DNA of 64,000 bases from an uncultured Clostridia bacterium (GTDB taxonomy: Bacteria; Bacillota; Clostridia; CAKSNL01; HGM11501), in the NCBI GenBank assembly GCA_934476235.1, contig CAKSNL010000002.1, forward strand, positions 310,001 through 374,000, in the 5' to 3' direction. A program made the translations under genes and the position numbers. Each line of letters starts with the position of its first letter. Position 1 is the first letter of the stretch. Below are positions 49,641-57,541 of the stretch, in pieces. Below the pieces are notes generated by a model. That model ran no database searches. It saw only the letters and a program-made list of their open reading frames with translations, and was not told where the DNA came from.

Positions 49641-52600
49641 TTATTTATTAAAATAGTTTATGAAGCGCATTAAGACCTCTGCGGATTCGGCGCGTGTTGC
49701 CGTGCCGTCGGGATCGATTGTCTTTTCGGTTCTGCCCTTCATAATGCCGCTTCCTGCGGTAAAGGAAAGAGCGGGGATGGCGTATTCGCCGATCTTTTCG
49801 AAATCCTCATAGGAGAGAATATTGGTGTTCTCACCGACCGAAACGTCAAAGCCCTTAAGCTTTGCATAGCGGTAAAGGATTGCTGCCGCATCCTGGCGTG
49901 AAAGCGCGCCTTCGGGGTTGAATTCGGCTTCGGAAACGCCCGATACTATGCCGTTTTTATATGCCCATGCGACCGCCTTTGAGAACCAGTCTGTATCTTT
50001 AACATCGGTAAACGCCGCGCCTTTAGCTTCGGGTTCTTTTTCAAGACGGTACAAAAGCGTTACGAACATCGCGCGGGTAAGGGTGTTTCCGGGCGCAAAT
50101 TCGTTGTCCGACAATCCCTTCATAATGCCGTTTTCACACATGTAGTTCACGGAGCCGTAGAACCAGTCGTCCTTTTTAACGTCCTTAAAGGTCAGCTCCT
50201 TTTTGGTGTCATCGGTCTTTGCAGTGTCGTCCTTTGTATCATCGGTCTTGTCGATAGTGCTGCCTTTTGTGCCGTCGTCCTTCTTTGTGTTTTCGGCCTT
50301 TGAGGAGGTTGACTTATAATCCTTGTTGTAATCCTTCGTATAGTAGAAAAGTACTTCGTCGCCGTCAGAAAGACCGTATGCGCTCATCACGACATTGGGA
50401 AGCTTGCCGTTGACCTTGTAGAGCCAGCCGGAATAGTCTCCGTAGTCAAATTCCCCGATTTTTTCGCCGTCCGGAGTGGTGACAGAGCTTACGTATGAGC
50501 CCTTTGCTTCGTATGTGAACTTGTTTTCTTCAAGAACTGATTTAAATAAGTCAAACGCCGTGGTGCCCTCTTTAAGGTTTTCGCGCTTTGTTTCCTTTAT
50601 GAGTATTCCGTCGGGTCCCTGCATTGAGAAGCTTGCGGAAACAGTCTCGGTTACGGGATTGAGCGCGGCGCCCTTTTTTGAGGTTTTGCCGCGGACGATA
50701 AGGTCAGCGCTTACGCTCTGAGCATAAAGCGGAGCAAGCGGTGCGTAGGCGGCATACTTTTCGGGGTCTGATTTATAAAGCTCGCCGTATCTTCCGAGGG
50801 TTTCGCTTGAGAGTGACGATTCGACCGTAACCGCCTTGGGATTTGCCTGAACGGAAACGATTAATGTTTCATGTGCGATCGAGGCGGGATTGCTCGACTT
50901 AAAGAGCCTGTATGCCTCGAGCTCCTCCCATCCGTCCAAAGGAGTGGGAACGATGCCGGAATTGGTCATATGATTTACGTTTCTGACCCAGACAAGAGAG
51001 CCGTTCTCTTCATAAACCTCAACAAACGGATTTAAGCTGTAGCTGATATATCCGGGATCGGAATTGCCGCTCCTGATTCCGTCAAAATAAGAATCCTTGA
51101 CCTTCTTCATTAAGGCGAGCTCGGACGCGATCTCATCTTCAGTGATGGGGAGAACGACAAAGTTGTATGTTCTTGAAACAGAAATGTTTGCGTCCTTATC
51201 CGTAATGGTTATGATGACGGACGCTTCCTTTTTACTCTCGCCGGGAGCCGGACGGTAAACCGTAACGCGTGCAGCGTTGGCGGTATCATAGGTGAAAATA
51301 ACGTCGGGGTCGGAGGATTCCATCGTTACGGGATAGAATTTTCCGTCAATCTTAAAGTCGCGCGTGGTGGGGAAGAGCACATCGTTTATAACTGTGTATT
51401 TCCCGTCGGACTCTTTTAATTTTTCGCCGGTTACTGCGTCGGTAAGTCCGGCTTTCTTAAAGCCATCGTCCATTCTTGCATCAAGGTATGCGCTTATCTT
51501 GTCCGCAGCCTCTTTGTCAAGGGCCCTGACGTTTAAGTTAAAGGTCTTAAATACCGCGATCTCTTTATCGCTGAAGCCGAAGGTGCACTTTGCCGTTAAG
51601 GTGACTGCTTCGTCATTTGCACCGCGGCGGACAACGCCGACATAGGGGTCAAACAGTGTGTCCGCCGTGCTCTGGTTTTTATTGCTGATTGAAATTGCCT
51701 TTGTGTTTGTGCTCGTCCAGGAAATGAGCGCCCACTTGTTATCGCCGATCACCTTTGAAAGCGAGAGGTCCTCCGTCACGTCAGTGTCGGGAAGAGCTAT
51801 TTTTGAGGTGATTTTATCCTCCATCTCGGCTTTGACGCGCGCCTCGTCCCAGGGAATAACTACGGGAACGGTAAAGTCGGTCGATTCGCCGTTTACGGAG
51901 AGGGTGAATGTTGCGTTAACGCTTGCGTTATGGATAGCGGGAGCGGTTGCCGGGTCTTTATAGAAGAAGGTAATCTTTCCGTCCGGAGCTATCGAACCGC
52001 CGTCATAGATGATTTCGGTCGACCTTAAATATACAGAGATGTTCTCGTCCGTTACCGAATAAAGCTTGTCCTTAAACATTGTAAGAACATTTTCGTCCTT
52101 ACCGTAGACGGGAGAGAGGACGGAAAGACCTAACTTTTCAAGCGCCTCGGTAACCGGGCGGAGCTTGTCAGCCTTTTCCTTTTCGATCGCCTCAATTGAG
52201 TAGACATTGATTTCAAATTTTCTGTTTGCATAAGCGTCTTTATATGTCGCCCTTGCCGTAAGAGTAACCGTTCTTATTTCGCCGGTCGCGGGAAGGGTGA
52301 CCTTTCCGGTCTCGGAGCTTATTACAGACTCGTCGCTGCTTTCCCAGGTAATAAAAGAGCCGTTTTCGCCGGTTTTTACGAGATTGAAGGTATTTTCTTC
52401 CTTAACGGGGGATTCATCAATCGTGATAAGTGACGCGTCAAGGCGGGCTTTTAACTCGTCGTTTGAAAGAATCTTTTCGGGTGAGCCGTATTTCATCTCA
52501 TGTCCGTCATAGAAAATGTCAAACGCGAGATAGTCGCCGGCATATTCTTCCGGAATGGTAAAGGTTTTTACGGTCGCCCCGGGAATAGTTTCATAGGAGT

Positions 52601-54113
52601 TAAAGCCTGTGTTTGCTGAATCATAGTTTTCCTTTGAAAGTCTCTTCCATGTGTAGGAGAGGGGCGGGAAAACTTCATCGTCATATTCGTCGCCGTCGGG
52701 GAAAGTATAAACTATAGCCCTTACGGTCTCGCCGACTGCGACCGTGCCGCCGATTTTGATAAAATTGATATGGGGGATAATGAAAATTTCCGCAGCGTCT
52801 GAATATTCGCCATCCGCCGTTTCAGCTTTGACAGTGATCTTGCCGGGAGCAACAGGTGTTATAACGGCGTTATTTTCGCTCTGAACAAGCTCGGCAAAAT
52901 CCGCACCGTCAACAAGCGACCAGAAAACTTCCGTTCCGGAATCGAGCGCGGTGAGCTTTGCCGTGAGCGTTAACGTGGGCTGTTCGCCCGAATTTCTCAT
53001 ATGAATGGAAGCGGCGCCCTGAATTTTAACGGACGGAGTCTCGGGCTCTGCTTTTTTGCCTTCCTGCCACGGGAAAATGGGATATCCCGAGTTGACAGAG
53101 TAGGTGTCAGCTATAAAGGCGCTGCCGAGTTTTTCCAATAACCCGTCGGGCGAGGTGATCTTTTCGCTTGTACCCTTTTTATTGGAACCGAATGAATCTT
53201 CCTCGGGATAGAGAGAATAGCAATTCGTTGTGCTTGCAACGCAGTTTGCCGAAATTCCGGCATAGGGATTTGCGGCATTTGTAACCGAAATTTTGCCGAT
53301 GCTGTAACAGTTTTCGATGACGCTTGACGAAGATTTGCCGCCGGTCAGCCATGCAATGATACCGGACGCGTTCCAGAGAGCCTTGATATTTCCGCTGTTA
53401 TAGCAGTTTTGGATCGTTATCTTATTTGTGGTGTAGCCGGCAATTCCTCCGGCAATGCCGTTTGTTGCAGTGATGTCCGAAAGGTTTGCGCAGCTGTTGA
53501 TTTCGGGCGATCCGGAATTAACGCGGCCTATGATGCCTCCGGCAGCTGCATTTGAACCGCTCTGGGCGGTGGTTATGCTTCCGGAAAATGAGCAGTTTGT
53601 GACCTTAACTGTTCCTTGCGTTTTTCCTATGATACCGCCGACGAACTGACTGCCTTTGCCGTTTGCGCCAAGCGAGGAAACAATGGTTCCCTCAACCTTG
53701 AGATTTTTAATCGTTCCTCCGTTGACATAGCTGAAAAGACCGATTCCGTTTGCCGAAGATGAATTTATCGAAAGCCCGGTGATTGAGTGACCGTTACCGT
53801 CAAATGTGCCGGCAAAAGCGTCTGCCGGATATTTAACGTCCGATATGGGCGTGAAGGAGCCGGAAAGCTCAATGTCATTTGCGAGATAAAACGTGACGCC
53901 CGCCATGTTTGAAGATTTGGAATCGGAAGAAAGTGCCGAAAGCGCATCGGCAGAGCTTATCTTAAATTCATTAACTGCCGAAGTGTCCGCACCGAGAGTA
54001 TACTCTTCGAGTGCAGAAACGTCTTTTAACTCCTCCGCCGAAACGGTGAAAACGGAGCACAAAAGAGCAAGCACCAAGAGAAGCGACAAAAGTCTTGATG
54101 TGTGTTTTTTCAT
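49641..54113 (-). CDS. S-layer-anchored surface protein with GLUG, Ig-like and DUF4430 (transcobalamin-like) domains
   Basis: A 1490-residue exported, wall-bound protein. There is a signal peptide (LLSLLLVLALLCSVFTVSA), then GLUG-type repeats (about residues 118-280, for example FVGGIIGKTQGTVKVTNCSF), then several bacterial Ig-like domains (about 370-1050). A DUF4430 domain (about 1180-1260) follows, with FDLFKSVLEENKFTYEAKG, SGWLYKVNGKLPNV and LSDGDEVLFYYT. A Lys/Asp/Thr linker and three S-layer-homology repeats (about 1304-1490) end the protein. DUF4430 resembles the C-terminal domain of transcobalamin and intrinsic factor. A cobalamin riboswitch with its own terminator lies directly upstream. 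Together these suggest a corrinoid-capture protein on the cell surface, made when B12 is scarce. Cobalamin binding is inferred. Confidence 0.85.
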   Translation of the reverse strand: MKKHTSRLLSLLLVLALLCSVFTVSAEELKDVSALEEYTLGADTSAVNEFKISSADALSALSSDSKSSNMAGVTFYLANDIELSGSFTPISDVKYPADAFAGTFDGNGHSITGLSINSSSANGIGLFSYVNGGTIKNLKVEGTIVSSLGANGKGSQFVGGIIGKTQGTVKVTNCSFSGSITTAQSGSNAAAGGIIGRVNSGSPEINSCANLSDITATNGIAGGIAGYTTNKITIQNCYNSGNIKALWNASGIIAWLTGGKSSSSVIENCYSIGKISVTNAANPYAGISANCVASTTNCYSLYPEEDSFGSNKKGTSEKITSPDGLLEKLGSAFIADTYSVNSGYPIFPWQEGKKAEPETPSVKIQGAASIHMRNSGEQPTLTLTAKLTALDSGTEVFWSLVDGADFAELVQSENNAVITPVAPGKITVKAETADGEYSDAAEIFIIPHINFIKIGGTVAVGETVRAIVYTFPDGDEYDDEVFPPLSYTWKRLSKENYDSANTGFNSYETIPGATVKTFTIPEEYAGDYLAFDIFYDGHEMKYGSPEKILSNDELKARLDASLITIDESPVKEENTFNLVKTGENGSFITWESSDESVISSETGKVTLPATGEIRTVTLTARATYKDAYANRKFEINVYSIEAIEKEKADKLRPVTEALEKLGLSVLSPVYGKDENVLTMFKDKLYSVTDENISVYLRSTEIIYDGGSIAPDGKITFFYKDPATAPAIHNASVNATFTLSVNGESTDFTVPVVIPWDEARVKAEMEDKITSKIALPDTDVTEDLSLSKVIGDNKWALISWTSTNTKAISISNKNQSTADTLFDPYVGVVRRGANDEAVTLTAKCTFGFSDKEIAVFKTFNLNVRALDKEAADKISAYLDARMDDGFKKAGLTDAVTGEKLKESDGKYTVINDVLFPTTRDFKIDGKFYPVTMESSDPDVIFTYDTANAARVTVYRPAPGESKKEASVIITITDKDANISVSRTYNFVVLPITEDEIASELALMKKVKDSYFDGIRSGNSDPGYISYSLNPFVEVYEENGSLVWVRNVNHMTNSGIVPTPLDGWEELEAYRLFKSSNPASIAHETLIVSVQANPKAVTVESSLSSETLGRYGELYKSDPEKYAAYAPLAPLYAQSVSADLIVRGKTSKKGAALNPVTETVSASFSMQGPDGILIKETKRENLKEGTTAFDLFKSVLEENKFTYEAKGSYVSSVTTPDGEKIGEFDYGDYSGWLYKVNGKLPNVVMSAYGLSDGDEVLFYYTKDYNKDYKSTSSKAENTKKDDGTKGSTIDKTDDTKDDTAKTDDTKKELTFKDVKKDDWFYGSVNYMCENGIMKGLSDNEFAPGNTLTRAMFVTLLYRLEKEPEAKGAAFTDVKDTDWFSKAVAWAYKNGIVSGVSEAEFNPEGALSRQDAAAILYRYAKLKGFDVSVGENTNILSYEDFEKIGEYAIPALSFTAGSGIMKGRTEKTIDPDGTATRAESAEVLMRFINYFNK

Positions 54114-54156
54114 TTGTAACCTTTCCTTTCTTTAAACTGTCTTAAATCATATGTAT

Positions 54157-54190
54157 ATAAAAAACCGCGGCAACCTTTTGGCTGCCGCGG
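54157..54190 (-). terminator. Riboswitch-controlled terminator
   Basis: Read on the minus strand, CCGCGGCAGCC (54190-54180) pairs with GGTTGCCGCGG (54175-54165) around an AAAA loop, with one G-U pair, and is followed by TTTTTT. It sits between the cobalamin aptamer and the S-layer protein gene, as expected for switch-off by transcription termination. Confidence 0.85.
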
Positions 54191-54310
54191 CAGATTTTTC
54201 CCGCGCTCATCGCAAATACGGGCACGCTAAAAAAGACCCTGCGATTTTTCGCTTTTCGCAGCGTTCCCGTAAAAAGCCGCCTCTTCGCATCATGCGTTTT
54301 GCAAGGCGGC

Positions 54311-54516
54311 ATCAAAGCAGGTCTTTTGACTCGCACCGTATAAGCATAAGCTAACGTGTTTTTACACTGCCTTCTCCGGGGTTTCCCCAATGACTGACTT
54401 TCGTCAACGCATAAAAACTCTTCGGCGCATACAGCGGCTGGTACCGTCACGGATTCTCACCGTGTTCCCTTTTCACCTGCCGGACCTTGCCCGGTGCGGC
54501 AGACACTTTGTGCGTT
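54311..54516 (-). ncRNA. Cobalamin riboswitch aptamer
   Basis: On the minus strand the conserved core is readable: GGTGAAAAGGGAA, then GGTGAGAATCCGTGACGG, an adjacent CCAGCCGCTGTA and, near the 3' end, GAGTCAAAAGACCTGC, which is the hallmark of adenosylcobalamin-type riboswitches. The conserved elements run from about 54500 to 54311, and a promoter is placed just upstream. The downstream terminator at 54157-54190 is the expected expression platform. High cobalamin would favour termination before the S-layer-anchored protein gene. The 120 bases between aptamer and terminator contain further pairings that I did not resolve. Confidence 0.9.
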
Positions 54517-54522
54517 TACTCA

Positions 54523-54551
54523 ATTATAACATAATAAAACAAATTTTGCAA
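54523..54551 (-). promoter_or_regulatory. Promoter of the riboswitch-controlled gene
   Basis: On the minus strand TTGCAA (54551-54546) and TATAAT (54528-54523), 17-bp spacer; the start point near 54516 coincides with the start of the aptamer. Confidence 0.6.
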
Positions 54552-54588
54552 TGTGAAAAACAAACAAAATACAATGTTTTGCATCGGC

Positions 54589-54617
54589 TTGACACGGGAA
54601 AGTGACTGTGCTACAAT
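54589..54617 (+). promoter_or_regulatory. Promoter of the pyridoxal kinase-like gene
   Basis: TTGACA (54589-54594) and TACAAT (54612-54617), 17-bp spacer. The leader is about 20 bases, with GAAGGTG before the ATG. Confidence 0.75.
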
Positions 54618-54645
54618 ATATAAAAATAATTTTGAAGGTGAAAAA

Positions 54646-55476
54646 ATGAAAAGAATAGTGACAGTTCAGGATATATCATGCGTCGGGAAGTGCTCTCTTA
54701 CCGTTGCGCTTCCGATTATTTCCGCTCTCGGCGTTGAGTGCGCGGTGATTCCTACGGCGGTGCTCTCGACCCATACGGCGTTTTCGGGATTTACATTCTG
54801 CGACCTGACGGACGAGATAGATAAAATTTCAGCGCACTGGCAGAAGGAGAAAATTGATTTTGACGCGGTGTATACAGGCTATCTGGGATCGTTTCGCCAG
54901 ATCGAGCTTATGAAAAAGTTTTTCTCGGACAACAAGTCAGCAATGAAATTCGTTGACCCGGCGATGGGCGATAACGGAAAGCTCTATCCGGGATTTACAG
55001 AGGAGTTTGCAAAGGAAATGGCATCTTTATGCGCGATGGCGGACGTTATCGTTCCCAATATCACCGAGGCGGCGTTCATGCTCGGCGAGGAGTATAAGGG
55101 CGAGGGATATGACGAGGCGTACGTAAAGAATCTGCTTGACAAGCTCACCGCCCTCGGAGCGAAAAAAGCGATGATAACGGGAGTGAGCTTGGAGCCCGGC
55201 AAGCTCGGAGTAATGATGAAGGACTCCGAAACCGGGAAATACGAAAGCTATTACACCGAGAGAATCGACAGAATGTACCACGGCACGGGCGACGTTTTTG
55301 CCAGCGCCTGCCTCGGCGCGCTCGTGCGGGGAAAGGATTTAAAGGGCGCGGCAAAGATTGCGGCGGACTTCACTGTCGAAAGCATTAGGTGCACGGTGAA
55401 AGACCCCGCTTCCAACTGGTACGGCGTGAACTTTGAAGAGGCGATAGGAAGCCTGGTCGATGCTATAAAACAATGA
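54646..55476 (+). CDS. Pyridoxal/pyridoxamine kinase-like protein (PdxK/PdxY type)
   Basis: A 276-residue ribokinase-fold kinase expected to phosphorylate pyridoxal, pyridoxine or pyridoxamine with ATP in the vitamin B6 salvage route. The opening VQDISCVGKCSLTVALPIIS with the LSTHTAFSGFTF segment is typical of PdxY. FVDPAMGDNGKLYPGF and PNITEAAFMLGE follow, and the catalytic loop is YHGTGDVFASACLGALV with the base Asp in GTGD. The ATG at 54646 has a ribosome site and lies downstream of a promoter; a longer in-frame start would include the promoter. It overlaps the convergent membrane protein gene by 14 bases at the 3' end. Confidence 0.88.
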   Translation: MKRIVTVQDISCVGKCSLTVALPIISALGVECAVIPTAVLSTHTAFSGFTFCDLTDEIDKISAHWQKEKIDFDAVYTGYLGSFRQIELMKKFFSDNKSAMKFVDPAMGDNGKLYPGFTEEFAKEMASLCAMADVIVPNITEAAFMLGEEYKGEGYDEAYVKNLLDKLTALGAKKAMITGVSLEPGKLGVMMKDSETGKYESYYTERIDRMYHGTGDVFASACLGALVRGKDLKGAAKIAADFTVESIRCTVKDPASNWYGVNFEEAIGSLVDAIKQ

Positions 55477-55891
55477 AAAAGAGCGCGTAAAGGAACAGTA
55501 AAAGGTGCGGCAGAAGCTTAAATGCCGTGCCTTTTGATTTTTTTATTATAATGCGGGATAAAATGGCGCCGGATATTATGTATGCCGATATTACAATGAC
55601 CGACAGTGTTTTTGCCCCGAAAAGGAAAAAGACGAAGTTAAACAAAAGCTCCAGGGAAAAAAGAACGGCGCAAAGAATCATAATAAGACTATGCCCTTTG
55701 GATTTTAATAAATACGCCGAAAGAAAAAAGTCGCCGAACGCAAGATATGAGATAATAAGAGCAAGCTCAAAAAGGGGAGGGGCGCTTCCGCCCGAAAAGA
55801 CAAGCGAAATGAGCCCAAGGGATAAAAATGCGAGCATAAGTATCACGCGCGACGATATCGTTCTTAAATTTAAAACTTTAAAAGCGGACAT
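55463..55891 (-). CDS. Small four-helix membrane protein
   Basis: A 142-residue integral membrane protein with four predicted helices (for example VILMLAFLSLGLISLVF, FELALIISYLAFGDFFLSAY, LIMILCAVLFSLELLFNFVF and LSVIVISAYIISGAILSRII) and little outside them. No family is recognised. The ATG at 55891 follows AAGGAG with 8-base spacing; a GTG nine bases upstream is less likely. The start codon lies inside a perfect 17-bp inverted repeat (55881-55897 / 55923-55939) that could hide it in the mRNA. It is the last of four same-direction genes that begin with rsmD and coaD. Confidence 0.65.
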   Translation of the reverse strand: MSAFKVLNLRTISSRVILMLAFLSLGLISLVFSGGSAPPLFELALIISYLAFGDFFLSAYLLKSKGHSLIMILCAVLFSLELLFNFVFFLFGAKTLSVIVISAYIISGAILSRIIIKKSKGTAFKLLPHLLLFLYALFFIVL

Positions 55892-55939
55892 ATAATACAC
55901 TCCTTAAAAATTAAAGGTAGTATATTATATGTCCGCTTT
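55881..55939 (-). promoter_or_regulatory. Inverted repeat enclosing the start of the small membrane protein gene
   Basis: Perfect 17-bp arms at 55881-55897 and 55923-55939 (core GCGGACATATAATA / TATTATATGTCCGC), with the ribosome site AAGGAG in the 25-base loop and the ATG inside the 3' arm of the transcript. In the RNA the start codon would be paired, so translation may need an opening factor or may be controlled. Confidence 0.6.
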
Positions 55940-55950
55940 GCCTTGTTATA

Positions 55951-56388
55951 TTACTTAAGGTTGCTTCTTGACTCTTTTAACGTTTCCGCCAAAGACTCAA
56001 ACTTCTGCTGCATGCTGTAGAGCATCTCGTCACAGTATTCCACGGTCTGATTGCGCGTTTCCTGTGCGTTTGCCTTAGCAGAGTCGATCATATTGGTTGC
56101 GCGCTCATAAGCCTTCTTGGTGATCTCATGCTCCTGAACCATCTGAATGGTCTTCTCTTCCGCTGCCTTTATGATGCTCTCCGCCTCCTGCTGAGCTTCG
56201 GAAATGATCTTCTTGCGCTCCTCCTTCATCCAGCGAGCCTGCTTGAGCTCTTCGGGAAGCTGAAGTCTTATATCCTCGATGTCGGCAAGAAGGTCCTCTT
56301 TATCCATAAGGCTGCGGTTGATGAAGGGAATGTTCATCGCCTTATCGATTTTCTCTTCCAGCTTATCTATGATTTCAAGTATCTCCAT
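55951..56388 (-). CDS. Coiled-coil cytosolic protein (DivIVA/ATPase-associated type)
   Basis: A 145-residue almost fully helical protein. Two long coiled-coil stretches, MKEERKKIISEAQQEAESII and ITKKAYERATNMIDSAKANA, are rich in Lys, Glu, Ala and Gln. The N-terminal segment (PFINRSLMDKEDLLADIEDI) is conserved-looking. Genes of this type often follow coaD in Clostridia and are of unknown function; relatives of DivIVA-like division proteins share the pattern. The ATG follows AAGGAGGAG and lies 20 bases after coaD, so it belongs to the rsmD-coaD operon. A structural role at the division or membrane interface is inferred. Confidence 0.75.
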   Translation of the reverse strand: MEILEIIDKLEEKIDKAMNIPFINRSLMDKEDLLADIEDIRLQLPEELKQARWMKEERKKIISEAQQEAESIIKAAEEKTIQMVQEHEITKKAYERATNMIDSAKANAQETRNQTVEYCDEMLYSMQQKFESLAETLKESRSNLK

Positions 56389-56408
56389 TTTTTATACTCC
56401 TCCTTAAA

Positions 56409-56894
56409 TTATTTTACATTTAATTTTTTATATATGTCAGGCGCTATCTCTTCCGGAACAAGCTCGCTCAAAGGCGCACCGTAACTTGCGACCTCCTTGA
56501 CGATGCTTGAGCTCAAGTAAGAATATTTGCCGTTGGTCATCATAAAAAGCGTTTCAATGTCGGGTGCCAGCTTTTTGTTGATCAAAGCCATCTGGAATTC
56601 ATATTCGAAATCCGTGACGGCTCTTAATCCTTTTACAATGGCTGATGCCTTTTTCTCCCTTGCATAATCCACCAAAAGTCCGCTGAAGCTGTCCACACGG
56701 ACGTTATTAAAATCCTTGGTAACGCGGCGGATAAGCTCCACACGCTCCGGAACGGAGAATAAGGGTTGCTGCTTCCCGCTGTTTGCAAGAATACTTACGT
56801 ATACAAGATCAAAAATCTCCGACGACCTTTTTATAATGTCTAAGTGTCCTAAAGTTACCGGATCAAAGCTGCCGGGAACAATGGCTGTTTTCAA
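56409..56894 (-). CDS. coaD: Phosphopantetheine adenylyltransferase
   Basis: A 161-residue enzyme of coenzyme A synthesis: it transfers AMP from ATP to 4'-phosphopantetheine, giving dephospho-CoA. The nucleotidyltransferase motif GSFDPVTLGHLDII is at the N-terminus, with the T/H-xGH catalytic histidine, and the ISSS-type motif appears as YSYLSSSIVKEVA near residue 128. Length is normal. It overlaps the rsmD gene by 4 bases, so the two are coupled, an order common in Bacillota. Confidence 0.96.
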   Translation of the reverse strand: MKTAIVPGSFDPVTLGHLDIIKRSSEIFDLVYVSILANSGKQQPLFSVPERVELIRRVTKDFNNVRVDSFSGLLVDYAREKKASAIVKGLRAVTDFEYEFQMALINKKLAPDIETLFMMTNGKYSYLSSSIVKEVASYGAPLSELVPEEIAPDIYKKLNVK

Positions 56895-57433
56895 TATTGT
56901 TCAACTCCCGTAAGATAGGATAGGTGCACGCGCCCGTACTTTTTTTCCTTAATTACGCGGTAACAGCCGGGAATGACGGGAAGATTTTTTTCCTCATATT
57001 CCGCGATTATTATTCCGCCGGGCGCAAGGTGCCGTTCGGCTTTTCTCAGGAACGGTTCGTAAAGCCCCGAAGCATAGGGAGGGTCTAAAAAAATTATGTC
57101 AAAAATGTCCTCGGTTTTATCTATGTACGATAAAGCGTCGGTCAAAATAACCTCTCCGCGGTCTGAAAGTCGGGACTTTAAGAGGTTTTCGCGGCAAAGC
57201 GAAAAAGCCTTCGGGTCAGATTCCGTCATAACGGCACGGGCGGCACCGCGGCTTAATGCCTCAATGCCCAATGCGCCGCTTCCCGAAAAAGCGTCAAGTA
57301 CTAAAGAGGATGGTATTTTGTCTGACAAAGATGAAAAAAGAGCCTCCTTCACCCTGTCGGCTGTAGGGCGGGTGTCAAGCCCGTCCGGGGTCAAAAGCTT
57401 AAGCCCCCGTGCACTGCCTGAAATAATCCTCAC
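56891..57433 (-). CDS. rsmD: 16S rRNA (guanine966-N2)-methyltransferase
   Basis: A 180-residue SAM-dependent methyltransferase acting on 16S rRNA. It begins VRIISGSARGLKL and has the SAM-binding block LVLDAFSGSGALGIEALSRG. The N6/N2-methyltransferase catalytic motif DPPY is in DIIFLDPPYASGLY. The GTG start at 57433 follows AAAGGAG and gives the normal N-terminus; an upstream in-frame start would add an unrelated hydrophobic stretch. It is the first gene of the operon with coaD and overlaps it by 4 bases. Confidence 0.95.
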   Translation of the reverse strand: MRIISGSARGLKLLTPDGLDTRPTADRVKEALFSSLSDKIPSSLVLDAFSGSGALGIEALSRGAARAVMTESDPKAFSLCRENLLKSRLSDRGEVILTDALSYIDKTEDIFDIIFLDPPYASGLYEPFLRKAERHLAPGGIIIAEYEEKNLPVIPGCYRVIKEKKYGRVHLSYLTGVEQY

Positions 57434-57495
57434 TTTTTTACTCCTTTTCGAGCATAGCTGACTTATATTCTTTCTTATTATAAAACAGAATATAA

Positions 57496-57541
57496 AAAAA
57501 AGCAAGAGGAAATTTTCCTCTTGCCGTTCTTTTTTTGTTTT
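57496..57541 (-). terminator. Terminator of the DUF3794-LysM gene
   Basis: Stem GCAAGAGGAAA (57502-57512) / TTTTCCTCTTGC (57513-57524), continued on the minus strand by a T-rich run. It lies immediately beyond the stop at 57542. T runs are present on both sides, so it may also act in the other direction. Confidence 0.7.
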
